Assembly: GCA_002887195.1 (NCBI GenBank)
Contig: PJAB01001537.1
Coordinates: forward strand, 1 to 13,830
Source of the DNA: Chrysochromulina parva
Lineage: Eukaryota; Haptophyta; Prymnesiales; Chrysochromulinaceae
Length of the DNA stretch: 13,830 bases
Direction: 5' to 3'
How positions within the stretch are numbered: the stretch's first letter is position 1; each line of letters opens with the position of its first letter. The translations under genes and the position numbers were made by a program. The notes below the pieces were generated by a model. It did not search any database, had not been told where the DNA came from, and worked only from the letters and a program-made list of their open reading frames with translations. Of the stretch, positions 1 to 8,879 are shown in pieces.

Positions 1-302
1 ACGGCCGGGAGACATCTCCCCGCCTATCCCCTTTCCCCCTGGCTGGGCTACTGATGGCCCCGCCGACTGTCTCTTCACACGGTGGTTCACGGCCGCTTAA
101 CTGTTGGGGTCAAGCGGCAAGCAACAAGTTCACGAATGTTCACAGCTTCTCAGCACAGGTGCGGAAACGCCAGGGGAATCGAAAGGGCGTGAAAAACAAA
201 CCAGCGAAGCAGGTTGGGTGGATGAGCCGTGAAGTGTGATCGATGAGTCTAACGTGTCACGTGTACGACGACCCGCCGAAACAAACAGAAACACACACGC
301 CC
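1..302. other. Noncoding left flank
   Basis: I see no supported gene here. Open frames across this stretch are short and resemble no protein. It contains the region just downstream of the minus-strand EF-hand gene, so part of it should be that gene's 3' UTR. A CACGTG-containing stretch (about 254-266) is the only motif that stands out. Confidence 0.5.
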
Positions 303-1799
303 CTACACCATCGTAGGGGGGTAGCTGTACGCGTCGCTCACCATCCCCGAGCGCGCCGAGCGCGCGGCGTGGTGGATGTTCTCGGTCATCTGCACGCGCA
401 GCCCGGGGCACGTATGCGGCGGGTTGGCGGCGGCGATGACGGAGGGGCCCAGGCCCTCGCCGATCTGGTTGATCTTGGGCCAGAAGCGGCCGAGCGTCGA
501 GGTGATGAAGGGCGGAGCGCCGGGCGGCACGCGCTCTGGATCGGGCTGCTCCGCCCGGAACTTGTACGCCATCGGCTTGCCGTTCATAAACGCAATCGGT
601 GGCGGGTACTCGGTGCCGTCCGCAATCTGCAAGCGCCCCTGCGCGGCCTCAAGCTTGATCTCGCGGTCGCGATTCCTCATGTACGTGGTTCCAACGGTCA
701 CGAAGGGCTTGGACGTCACATCCGCCGGGTACAGCTGGTGCTTGTGCGCCCGCTCGTTGGCGCTCGCAAAGGCTGTGAAGGAGCCCTCGGTGATCATGAG
801 ACGCAGCGCAGGCGTGGCTTTCTCGCCCGTGACGCGCGTGACCGCGCCGTCGACGCGCATCGGGATGTGATCGCGGTGGCTACATGGCGTGTAGTAGTAG
901 TCGCGCTCATGCAGGCCATAGTACAACGGCTTGGGCGCCGCCGCATGCCTCGCGCGCAACTCCTCCGCAGTCAAGCGCGTCTTGTAGTTCACATCATCCG
1001 AGGTGCGCTGCGCCTCTTCGACAGAGCGGGCGAAGGCGCCCTGCGCGGCGAAGCCGCACCGCGGCGGGTTCGAGTCCGTGTGAAAAGCGAACGACTGCGA
1101 GCCCAGCACGCTCGGCAGCGGCGCGGGCTCCGGAGGCGGCCGCTCCTCCGCCTCCGCCGTTAGGTAGCGATTGAGCGTCTTCTCGTGCTCGCGCTCGAAG
1201 TCGCTGCCGAGTCGCGCGCCCGCGTACAGCGGACGCGGCGCCGCGCTGAAGGTCATGGCCGACGCGCGCGAGGCCAGCGTTGAGGCGCCGGCTGAGTAGG
1301 CGCTGCCGGCGGTGAAGGAGTGGCCTGTATGACCAAGGCCGCTGCCTCCACCCGTGATGAGCGGCGAAAACGTCATGATGGCGCCCTGCTGCTCAAAGTT
1401 GGCGCGCACCGGCTCTTGCTCGAGCGGCGGCGCCACGAGCGCCGTGAGCCGCTTGACCGGCTCACGAGCAAGAACAGGTCCGCGCCGTGGCGCGAGCTCA
1501 AAGAGCCGCACCCAATCGTCGTTGTGCTTGCGGTGCGGGAACTTGTACGAGACGGCCTTGCCGAGCTGCTCGACGTCCATCATCCCGTTCGCCGATGAGT
1601 TGGCCTCCAAGAACATGCTGCGCACCTCCGCGTCCGAAAAGGGCAGTCTGTGCTTTCGCACATAGTTGGACACGTCGATCTCGGTGATGAACTCGTCCAG
1701 GTCAGTGTCCATCTCGTGGAGCAGCCGCAGGCAGTGCTCATAGGCGATCGGGGCAGCTACTGCCGCATGCTCCCCGAAGAGCGAGCCCATGGCGGACAT
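303..1799 (-). CDS. EF-hand protein of unknown function (possible ciliary or calcium-responsive protein)
   Basis: The uninterrupted frame gives 498 residues from the ATG at 1799. A second in-frame ATG at 1790, in a perfect GCCATGG context, would give 495. The open frame continues upstream but has no ATG there and crosses low-complexity repeats, so I start at 1799 or 1790. Residues 31-42 form a good EF-hand loop (D-T-D-L-D-E-F-I-T-E-I-D), which should bind calcium. A second loop at 67-78 is degenerate, with Asn at position 1 and Gln at position 12. A Gly/Ser/Ala-rich, probably disordered middle follows. The C-terminal block (about 335-470) is less repetitive, rich in aromatic and charged residues (GTTYMRNRDREIKLEA, FMNGKPMAYKF), and looks like a conserved domain that I cannot name. 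I see no signal peptide or membrane segment. The gene is divergent to the Myb gene. Calcium binding follows from the motif; a ciliary role is only a guess. Confidence 0.85.
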   Translation of the reverse strand: MSAMGSLFGEHAAVAAPIAYEHCLRLLHEMDTDLDEFITEIDVSNYVRKHRLPFSDAEVRSMFLEANSSANGMMDVEQLGKAVSYKFPHRKHNDDWVRLFELAPRRGPVLAREPVKRLTALVAPPLEQEPVRANFEQQGAIMTFSPLITGGGSGLGHTGHSFTAGSAYSAGASTLASRASAMTFSAAPRPLYAGARLGSDFEREHEKTLNRYLTAEAEERPPPEPAPLPSVLGSQSFAFHTDSNPPRCGFAAQGAFARSVEEAQRTSDDVNYKTRLTAEELRARHAAAPKPLYYGLHERDYYYTPCSHRDHIPMRVDGAVTRVTGEKATPALRLMITEGSFTAFASANERAHKHQLYPADVTSKPFVTVGTTYMRNRDREIKLEAAQGRLQIADGTEYPPPIAFMNGKPMAYKFRAEQPDPERVPPGAPPFITSTLGRFWPKINQIGEGLGPSVIAAANPPHTCPGLRVQMTENIHHAARSARSGMVSDAYSYPPTMV

Positions 1800-1844
1800 C
1801 ACCGGTGCCTTGAGCCTCTGGCCTCGCACGAGCCCTTGCAAGTG

Positions 1845-1977
1845 CGGAACCGACTGCAGTTCAACACAAGTCAAGGCAAGGCAAGGCAAGTCAACGCAAG
1901 TCGTCGTCGTAGCAAGTCAACGCGCAGCCTCCTGCTTCTCAACACAACACGCACGGCCTCCGGAACCGACTGCAGTT
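1845..1977. repeat. 17-bp direct repeat pair with short CAAGG/CAAGTCAA repeats
   Basis: The 17-mer cggaaccgactgcagtt occurs identically at 1845-1861 and 1961-1977, a 116-bp period. Between the copies lie a CAAGG run (about 1873-1889), three copies of CAAGTCAA (1867-1874, 1887-1894, 1913-1920) and a GTC run (about 1900-1909). All of this lies just upstream of the EF-hand gene start, in the divergent promoter or 5' UTR, so it could be a minisatellite or a paired regulatory site. Confidence 0.8.
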
Positions 1978-2049
1978 GCTGTTCCTCCTGATGCTGTTCA
2001 ACGCAACGCTCCTTCGGACCAGACCCACCTGAGACCTGACCCAGACAGA

Positions 2050-2082
2050 CCCCCGCCCGGCCCCCCCAGCACGCCCCAGCCC
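2050..2082 (-). other. G-quadruplex-capable tract (minus strand)
   Basis: The plus strand has C-runs of 5, 3, 7, 4 and 3 bases separated by 1-6 bases, so the minus strand has five G-runs able to form a quadruplex. It lies about 250 bases upstream of the EF-hand ATG, on that gene's sense strand, and 309 bases upstream of the Myb ATG. Confidence 0.55.
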
Positions 2083-2390
2083 AGCATGAGGGCCACAAGC
2101 AAGCAAGCGACCTGAAACCGTGTTCAACACGGCACGAACCTCCTCAAAACCGGGAGGCTCGCGCTCGCTCGCAGGTGCTCGCTTTATGTGAGGCTTGTGC
2201 CTTGGGTATTCGCTTCTGTGCCCTGCAAACATGTGCAAACAGGAGAGCGAACCGCCGCCCAATCCTTTCACACACAAAACCTGCCCAAATAAATCATCTT
2301 TTCATCAGTCCGCAGAAGTTTGACACGCACGAAACCGACACGTTGCAAAGAAACCGACTCAGCGGACGCTCGCGCTCGTCTCGACCGGCG

Positions 2391-3662
2391 ATGGACGCCG
2401 CCACTGTGGCGGCGATCGCCGCGACCGAGGCGGCGGTGGCTGCGATGGCGGCGAGCTCAGCGGCAGCGGCAATGCACGTGCCTATCTCGACATTGCCGGT
2501 GGGAATGGGTCAGCAGGCCATGATGATGGTGGGCATGATGCAGCCTCCCTCAGCTTTTGTAGAGGTGGAGGCCACAATAGCGGGCGGGAGCCCTGACGAA
2601 GAGAGCGCTGCCGCAGCCGCCAGCAAGAAGAATGCCTGGACGCCCGAGGAGGATGCGATCCTGACGCGGGTCGTCGCGCAGGAGGGAGCGGGCCACTGGA
2701 CCAAAGTGGCTGCACACCTACCGCACCGCATGGGTCGGCAGTGCCGAGAGCGATGGTTCAACCACCTCGCGCCCGACGTGAAGAAAGGCTACTGGACCGC
2801 CGAAGAGGACCGGCTGATCCTCGATGCGGTGCGCGAGCACGGCACCAAGTGGAGCACGATCCAGAAGAAGCTGCCAGGCCGCTCGGATAACTCAATCAAG
2901 AACCGGTACTATTCGGCAATCCGCAAGGCGCAGCGGCTCGAGAAGCGCTCCTCCTCGGGCGCCCCGCTGTCGGCAGGTGGCGAGGGTGGCATGGCCGGAG
3001 CGCCCGGCGGCTCCGGCAGTGGCTCGGAGTACGAGAACGGGACGTTGATAGCCTCCCCGCTGGGCGACGGGGCGCCATCCTCGCTCATGCCGGGCGCTGC
3101 CGGCGGCCCGGTTCTCCCGACGGGCGCGGAGGCGGCCGCGCTGGGCATCGGCATGCGCCACAACTTCTGCTCCGGCAGCGCGGCCGGCTCTCCCGGAGGC
3201 TCACCCTCAGGTAGCAAGCGCAAGGCGGCCTCGGCGAGCGTGGCCTCGCTCATGGAGGCGCCCAGCCAGGCTGCGATGATGTGTGCAGTGGTGACCAGCT
3301 ACGCAGGCGAGGCCACCGGCAGCCACAACATCCTACCCACTGCCTTTGCCTCCGTCGAAGCCTCGGATGCCGACGCAGACGCCGCGAGCATGACCGCCAT
3401 CCCAGCCCATCCCATCCCGGCCCAGGCACATGCGGCCTCCGCTGTGTACCTGTCGCACACGTTCGCACCCACGCCGACGCCCTCGAGCCATTTGGTGCCG
3501 CCGATGCACCCGATGTTGCACCCGGTGCCGCCCCCGGCGCTCGTGCAGCCGACACACCCATTGCTCCAGCCGGTGACGAGCAGCAGCAGCAGCCAGAGCC
3601 CCGAGCGCGCCGCAGCCAAGGCGCAGGCGATGGAGGCGATGGGATTCAGAACGAGCCCGTGA
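2391..3662 (+). CDS. R2R3-type Myb transcription factor
   Basis: This gene encodes a 423-residue protein likely to bind DNA in the nucleus. I start at the ATG at 2391; the frame is open further upstream but has no plausible ATG or Myb-like sequence there. An Ala/Met-rich N-terminus (1-80) precedes two Myb repeats. R2 has W83, W103 and W122 with 19- and 18-residue spacing and the signature GRQCRERW. R3 has W135, W154 and Y173 with GRSDNSIKNRYY, a recognition-helix pattern like that of c-Myb and 3R-Myb proteins. R1 is absent. The region after about residue 185 is low complexity: Gly/Ser-rich, then Ala-, Pro- and His-rich with a poly-Ser run near the end, as expected for a disordered regulatory region. 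The family usually activates or represses transcription by contacting AAC-type sites; targets cannot be read here. No intron is needed. Confidence 0.93.
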   Translation: MDAATVAAIAATEAAVAAMAASSAAAAMHVPISTLPVGMGQQAMMMVGMMQPPSAFVEVEATIAGGSPDEESAAAAASKKNAWTPEEDAILTRVVAQEGAGHWTKVAAHLPHRMGRQCRERWFNHLAPDVKKGYWTAEEDRLILDAVREHGTKWSTIQKKLPGRSDNSIKNRYYSAIRKAQRLEKRSSSGAPLSAGGEGGMAGAPGGSGSGSEYENGTLIASPLGDGAPSSLMPGAAGGPVLPTGAEAAALGIGMRHNFCSGSAAGSPGGSPSGSKRKAASASVASLMEAPSQAAMMCAVVTSYAGEATGSHNILPTAFASVEASDADADAASMTAIPAHPIPAQAHAASAVYLSHTFAPTPTPSSHLVPPMHPMLHPVPPPALVQPTHPLLQPVTSSSSSQSPERAAAKAQAMEAMGFRTSP

Positions 3663-4142
3663 GAGCCCCTGAGAGAGTCGTGAATCGAGGTGATGCGAGG
3701 GGGGCGTTTGGACACCCTCTCGAGCGGAAGACGCAGCGTCTCGAGCGGAGGACGCGTACGGCACTAGCGAAGCAGTGTGCCCTCTCAACACGCCGCGGTG
3801 CCAAGCATGTGGGGCGTTGGGGCATGTGCGGCGTGCGCGCGTGTACCGATGTACCGATGATGGGGGGGCCAGGTGGGGGTGTTTGATGTAGTAGATGGTC
3901 TAGTGTGACCGGTGGGGCGGAGCTGGTGAGGGTGGGTCAGGACGCGGCAAGACGCGGGAGTGTCCGCGGTTCTCCGCTCCCACCTCGCTGCCGGTCTTAT
4001 TGTGAAGAATAGTTTGATGTTTGTCGTGTGCGTATCCCGAGGGTCCGGTCGGGAGCGGTCCCGTTCGTTCGTACCACGATCCACGTACTAGTCGTCGGTA
4101 GTACGGGGCGGTTTCAGCTGTACACGTAAGAACCTCGAGCGG

Positions 4143-4188
4143 GTGTGCAACATTAGTGTGCAACATCGAACATGCTCGATGCTGCATC
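4143..4188. repeat. 11-bp tandem repeat and hairpins
   Basis: GTGTGCAACAT is repeated at 4143-4153 and 4156-4166. The second copy overlaps an inverted repeat, CATCGA (4164-4169) with TCGATG (4176-4181), followed by the palindrome GATGCTGCATC (4178-4188). It lies about 430 bases upstream of the U-box gene ATG. Function unknown. Confidence 0.6.
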
Positions 4189-4278
4189 ATTGTGTAATGC
4201 ACTGCTCTCCAGAAGCACTCATGTGTCCATGCATGTGTCGTGGTCCCGCAGTCCGGAATCCAGGGCAAACAAACTGTT

Positions 4279-4295
4279 GGGCGGGGGGGGCGGGG
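4279..4295 (+). other. G-run tract, possible G-quadruplex
   Basis: Runs of 3, 8 and 4 G are separated by single C bases. The 8-G run can supply two three-layer tracts, so a quadruplex is possible. It lies 318 bases upstream of the U-box gene ATG on the sense strand. Confidence 0.45.
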
Positions 4296-4612
4296 CGGAC
4301 AAATTGTGACGAGGAACCAAGGCGAGGAACGTACCCCGAGAGCCGAGACGCTTACTCCCCCACCCCTTTCCAAGCTTTTTGTAGAAGCGGAGTGGTGGGC
4401 GCGACCATAGACTGATTGACTGACTGGTTGAGCAGTGATCTAAGGTCGCTGCGCGGCGCGGGCGAGGTGAAATCTCAGGATAGTCCGGTGCACTATGTTT
4501 CGTTTCGATCGGGTTGAGCACAAAGTTTCTGCCCGCTCGACGGATCAGCGACGAACGGACGTGGCCGCGGCTTGTAGCCGCGGCCTGGCCGGATCCGTCG
4601 GCAGCGGCCAAC

Positions 4613-7600
4613 ATGGCGGCAGGGGGAACCAAAGTGTGCAGCAAAGGCTGGGCGAAGGTTAAGGCGTATGTCAAGAGGATGGCAATAATGGCGAGATTCG
4701 AAATCATGCAAAAAGCAGCTCAAGCGCAAGAAGAGGCGCAGCTGCTGCTGAATGTGGGTGGCATTGTGACCGCAGTCGAGAACGCTGCTGACCTCGAAAA
4801 CGTGGCCTTCTGGCAGCAAGGCGATGCGAGCCTGGCGACCAAAGAGAAGCTGGCCGAGCGACAGGCACTGAGATATCACCCTCTTGTGCTCGATGCGCTA
4901 CAAAAGTACTGGGAAGCAGCGCAGCGCAGCTTGCAGTCTGGAGGTGACCCAAGTGCCAACGAGCTGCACCGGGAAGGCCATGCGCTGATGCTACGGCGCA
5001 TCTACCGGGTCATGATCAAGGATTTCGACCCCGCGGATTGCGAGCGCTGCATTGCCGAGGACTGGGCACGCGATGCCAAGGGGAAGGATACACTCACTCG
5101 CAAATCATTTTGTGACGCATTCTTCGAGCTGGCAGGTGAGGATCCTGTTGTCGTGCAGTTGCTGCCGGCCTGTGACACCTTTACCAATTTCCATCTCACC
5201 GGCTGCTGCGCTCGTTCCGTCACCTATGTGCGTGTGCAGATACATGGACCAACAACATCGATGCTCGTGAGTACGCGGCATTCTTGCGGACCCTCTTCGA
5301 TTCAGTGTCCGTCCAGAAACAGGTCATCGGGCCAGACGGCAAGGTGATGATGATTGCCTACGTGTGGAAGGATGAGGTGGAGTGCGCCTTCGACGAAGCG
5401 TACGCCGTCGAGGAGCAGCCCGCCGTGGTCCAGGAGGCCGTGCAGGCAGCCACCGCCAAAGCACCCGGCGTGAAGGTGGAGAGCGCACCTGAGCCAGACG
5501 CTAGCCCGGGGCCGAAGACAGACTATCGCGCACGCGCCAAGAAGAAGTCGAAAGAGGAGGAGCCCGTGAAGGAGAAGGAGAAGAAGGAGAAAAAGGAGAA
5601 GAAGGAGAAGGCCCCCGAGGAACGCGCGGAGGAGGCAGCCGCCACAATAGGAAAAGCAGCCAAGAAGCAGAAGGGCAAAAAGAAGCGTGCCGCCTCGAAG
5701 GAAGTGCCCTCAGAGAGATACCAGGGCAAGAGACGCGAAAAGAAGGAAGAGGTGAAGAAGAGCGAGCAGGGCAGGCTGGGAGTGATGCAGCACTGGGCGC
5801 TGCGCAAGGGGCTACCGCCTCGCCTGCAGGAAGCCTTTGACGGGCTCTCCGATGCGGATCAGAAAGCCGTGGCAAACTTGTCAGAAGAGAAGCGGGTCGT
5901 ATTCCTCCGCAAAGCAATTACCAAGGTCGACAAAGGTCTGCCTCCACACGTGCTCGAGGCGCGCAAGGGGCTCGATCCTCATCTTCTGGCGGTGTTCAAC
6001 GATCTGACCACTTCCGACATGGTCGTCATAGCCAATATGTCTCCGGAGAAGCGTGTGTGCTTCCTCGAGCGGCAAGCAGCTTTACAAGAGCGAGTCAGCA
6101 TAATCGGCGGAGTCTTTGGTAACATCGCCTCTCTGTATCAAGAGCCGCTCCACGAGCGCATGTTGCGACGCACTCTCACCTGGAAGCAGGCAGAATGCAA
6201 ACTGCAGCACGCGATCGGCGCCGGTCTTAATCGAGCCATCGAACAAGTTACTGGAGCCACTGAGAGCGCAAGCACGGACGGCGTGATCGCATCGTGGGTT
6301 AGCGTCCCAGCGCCAACAAACGCAAAGTCGAGCCCGACCATGTTTGCATCTGCGCAGCAGACGACACAAGCAGGAACAGTAACTACGGGGACGTTGGCAG
6401 ATGCTGCGGCGGCCGTCGCCGCTGGCAATAGCGGTGAGCTCTCAGACGCCAAGAGGGAGGCAGCAGAGATTGCCGCGCGCAGTGCAGACCTCAAGCGGCG
6501 GCAGGCGCTCGGGCAGCTCGCCCCCGAGGAAGAGGATGAGCTGAGGCGACTCGAAGCCAGGATGGTCGAGTTAAATGTGGAGGCTGATGCGCCCGGGGCC
6601 GCAGCGTCGACACAGAAGAAGAACACAGATGGCTTCGTGGGGGCTAATGCACCGATGGCGGACAATATCCCCCCTACTTTGTACCGTACATCGGTCACCA
6701 ACTGCAACTTGCAGCTGCTCTTCAAGCCGCTGGCACCTCCGCAGCTCCTAAAGGGAGACACCCGGAGTCCACGGCGTACCCACCTGTCCGTGGGCAGCGT
6801 CTATGCCACTGAGGACGACGCTCTGCCGGGCGGCACTGAAGTGGACGCATTTAAAAGCTTCCACTTGAGACGCTCAACGCCATCGCCCACAGTTGTCGAC
6901 GTCGCGACCGGCGCCAAAGCTGCAGCTCTACGCCCACGCGCATCCTCGCCCAGAGTTCCCATCGGCGCTGATGTGGGTCCACAAAACGTGCAGAATCCGC
7001 CGCCAAGCTTCCTCTGCCCTATCAGCCATGAGCTCATGCTCGATCCGGTCATCTGCGCGGACGGCCAGTCCTACGAGCGGGACAACATCATCGCTTGGCT
7101 TGACGAGAGCAACACCTCACCGGTGACCGGGCTGCCGTTTCCTTCTCGCGCGCTGATCCCGAATTATGCGCTTCGCGACGCGATCGACGATTGGGACGAT
7201 GCACAGCTCCAGCCCTCGCAGCGGCACCCGCCGTGGAATGTCGATGAGTTGTTTGAGGCGTTCCCAGCGCCCAAGCTGCCCCCCTTTCCGAGCGCGCCGG
7301 ATGGCGATCGGAAAGTCACACTCAAGCAACTCGAGAGCCGATATAACACAGCATGGCAGCAGCACTTGCAGATTCTGCAGCAGGAGGCCGTCATAAGCGA
7401 CGCTTTGGTGAGAGAATACGGGGTGCTCTCTCACACCCAATCATTTCGACCCAGCCCTGGTGCGTCAGTGCGGCCTGCTTCAGTGGCGCAGACGCGGGTG
7501 CACGTTGAGATCACTGCTCCCTTACCAACACGCAACTACGATGCGGCTGCGATCTCGGCCGTCGCCGCCAGGATCGCCGGAGTCGATGCCAATCGTGTAA

Positions 7601-8496
7601 TCACCACCCTGACCCCACGGCCACGACCACCCGGCGGCCCCGGAAAGGACACCTGTGGCCCCGCGCCTCTCCCCTCCGGCGGTACCCGGATCGAAATCAC
7701 TATCATCTCCATCAGCGCAGCCGAAGCGACGTCGCTCGAGTCGACCCTCGCGCCAACGTTTAGAGATCCGATGGCGGCCAATATAGCGCTCGAGTTTACC
7801 ATCGACTCGACCGCCGTCCGTCTCATCGACGCCGCGTTGCCGCTAGTGCCGCCATCTATGCCTCCGCGTTCGGCGCGTCCGGCCACGACGAAGCCGCCTT
7901 GGGGGTTGTTGTCGCCTCGCCTCACCTCGACGGCCGTGCCGCGCTCAGTGCACACTGCCACGACGAAGCCGCCTTTGGGATTGATGTCACCTAGGCTCGC
8001 CTCGATGGCCAGGATGCCGCGCTCAGCACGCTTGCACTCGACCCATGACTCGACCCAGGAGTCCCATCTCAGCGGCCTCAGCGGGGTCTACCTCGGTGCC
8101 GGGTATGGCCCACTGAGCCGTGTTTCCCAGGCCTCCGAGAGAAACGCGTTCCCCATGCCTATCCCACCGAGCAGTGGATATGCCCCTGTGCTAACCGCTC
8201 TGAGCCGCAGGGAGCCATGGTTGGATGCCGGCGATGCGCTAGGCCCTCCTTCCATGGTCCCTCCATGGGCGCACGCCGCCTTGAGCGGACACGCTAACCG
8301 CCCAGGGACATCGGTCGAGCCGAGCGGCGGCAGGTACTACAGAAAACCCGAGTCTGCGGCTCTGAACCGCGCAACCTCGCCACAGCCGGAGCCCGTGTAC
8401 CCAGCCCTGATGTACGCGCCAGGTTTGCCCAGCTGGGGCCCAAGCCCGCGATCGCGACCCAATACGGCACAGTATGCAGCACAGAAAACGATGTAA
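4613..8496 (+). CDS. Multidomain U-box protein, probable E3 ubiquitin ligase (two exons)
   Basis: Exons 4613-5135 and 5240-8496 join to 1259 residues. The ATG at 4613 has A at -3 and G at +4; no ATG lies upstream in frame. Residues about 85-200 form a helical, degenerate EF-hand-like domain with FFELADTWT spanning the splice junction, a pattern I have seen in protist cytoskeletal or ciliary proteins. A Lys/Glu-rich stretch (about 269-350), two KGLPP/KGLDP repeats (362-455) and a predicted coiled coil (577-623) follow. The U-box (765-826) is complete: CPISHEL, DPVICADGQSYER, WL, SPVTG, PN and IDDW are all in place. It should fold without zinc and recruit an E2 enzyme. Residues 926-1038 are a SEA-like beta-alpha-beta module, then an ATTKPP-containing repeat (1049-1105) and a Pro/Ser-rich tail. 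There is no signal peptide or membrane helix, so it is probably cytosolic or cytoskeletal. Ligase activity follows from the U-box; the substrate is unknown. Confidence 0.9.
5136..5239 (+). other. GT-AG intron (104 nt, phase 1) in the U-box gene
   Basis: The intron starts GTGAGG and ends GTGTGCAG. Removing it joins GCA-G to AT-ACA-TGG, giving ELADTWTNNIDAREY, which restores the domain in the frame that continues to 8496. Its length is not a multiple of three, so the two long open frames can only be joined by splicing. The intron has no in-frame stop; if retained, translation would run on to a stop at 5345-5347. Confidence 0.92.
7861..8031 (+). repeat. Internal coding repeat (PRS...ATTKPP.GL.SPRL)
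   Basis: Within the U-box gene, two adjacent copies of a roughly 27-residue unit share ATTKPP, GL and SPRL, and the start of a third copy (PRSAR) follows. The DNA copies share ccacgacgaagccgcctt but differ elsewhere, so the duplication is not very recent. The repeat lies in the disordered region after the SEA-like module. Confidence 0.75.
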
Positions 8497-8764
8497 CCGT
8501 TATGAGTTTAGCCTTTCTCGAAAGTCGCGTAGCGTTTAGTGATTAGTGAGTTACGTTACAGAGTTCGTTCGACTGTACGGTGTATGATTAGACTTTCCGT
8601 AGTATGCGTGACGTGAGACGTGAACCGAAACGTGGCCGGCGCGGATGCGTCTTGCGTACCGGGTTGCGCGTGCCGCTCCTTGCCCCGCCTGGGCAACAGA
8701 GAGTTTGTCGTGGCGGGCAAGACTGAAGACAACGACGGCAGAGTTATGATGACGGTTGACAAAG

Positions 8765-8797
8765 CCCTACCCCCCCTCCCCCCTCCCCCCCTCCCCC
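8765..8797 (-). other. Strong G-quadruplex-capable tract (minus strand)
   Basis: The plus strand has C-runs of 3, 7, 6, 7 and 5 bases separated by TA, T, T and T. The minus strand therefore has five G-runs with one- or two-base loops, close to an ideal quadruplex sequence. It lies about 346 bases upstream of the USP14 ATG on the template strand. Confidence 0.75.
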
Positions 8798-8819
8798 ACC
8801 TGATTGCCTATCACAATCC

Positions 8820-8879
8820 TGCCCTATAGGGCAGCGAGCACCAGGGGGATCACCCTGTGTGCTGGGAGTCTCCGAGACT
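8820..8879 (+). other. Cluster of three hairpins
   Basis: Three self-complementary elements follow each other: the perfect 14-bp palindrome tgccctatagggca (8820-8833); a stem of AGCAC-CAGGG (8837-8846) with CCCTG-T-GTGCT (8853-8863), ten pairs with one bulged T and a 6-base loop; and AGTCT/AGACT (8867-8871, 8875-8879) with a 3-base loop. This could be a structured RNA, a structured UTR or a paired binding site. I could not match it to tRNA, 5S or spliceosomal RNA. Confidence 0.5.

Larger units (their letters stand above)
1800..2390. promoter_or_regulatory. Divergent intergenic region between EF-hand and Myb genes
   Basis: About 590 bases separate the two divergent start codons, so both promoters should lie here. 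Visible content is the 17-bp direct repeats, a C-run tract at 2050-2082 (G-quadruplex-capable on the minus strand), and a locally AT-rich element, CAAATAAATC (2286-2295), about 100 bases before the Myb ATG that could serve as a TATA-like box. Its role is inference. No RNA gene was recognised. Confidence 0.5.
3663..4612. other. Noncoding interval between Myb and U-box genes
   Basis: This holds the 3' end of the Myb transcript and the promoter of the U-box gene. No protein or RNA gene was recognised. Small structures are a near-duplicated CTCGAGCGGA(A/G)GACGC at about 3719-3755, a tandem GTGTGCAACAT (4143-4153 and 4156-4166) running into a 6-bp hairpin (4164-4181), and a G-run tract at 4279-4295. 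Frames on both strands translate to sequence with no family resemblance. Confidence 0.5.

Noticed and set aside
1067..1077. GGTTCGAGTCC, resembling a tRNA T-loop B box
   Set aside because: The flanking five bases (GCGGG and CCGTG) do not form a T-stem, no acceptor or anticodon arms surround it, and it lies within the EF-hand coding sequence.
243..1163. 306-residue plus-strand open frame
   Set aside because: It lies antisense to the EF-hand gene, is Arg/Val/Leu-rich as expected from GC-rich antisense coding sequence, and has no domain.
2175..2390. N-terminal extension of the Myb protein
   Set aside because: The open frame has no ATG in this stretch, and its translation resembles noncoding sequence; the first ATG is at 2391.
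3281..3886. 201-residue plus-strand frame overlapping and passing the Myb stop
   Set aside because: Alternative frame of the Myb low-complexity tail, rich in Arg/Pro, with no ATG-context or domain support.
4514..4612. N-terminal extension of the U-box protein
   Set aside because: The frame is open but begins at TTG; the first ATG is at 4613 with good context.
8620..8829. 69-residue plus-strand open frame
   Set aside because: Its end is a poly-Pro/Leu translation of the C-run tract; no domain or homolog pattern is visible.
8820..8879. Hairpin cluster as a tRNA, 5S rRNA or spliceosomal RNA gene
   Set aside because: No anticodon arm, T-loop, Sm site or recognisable conserved loop sequence is present.
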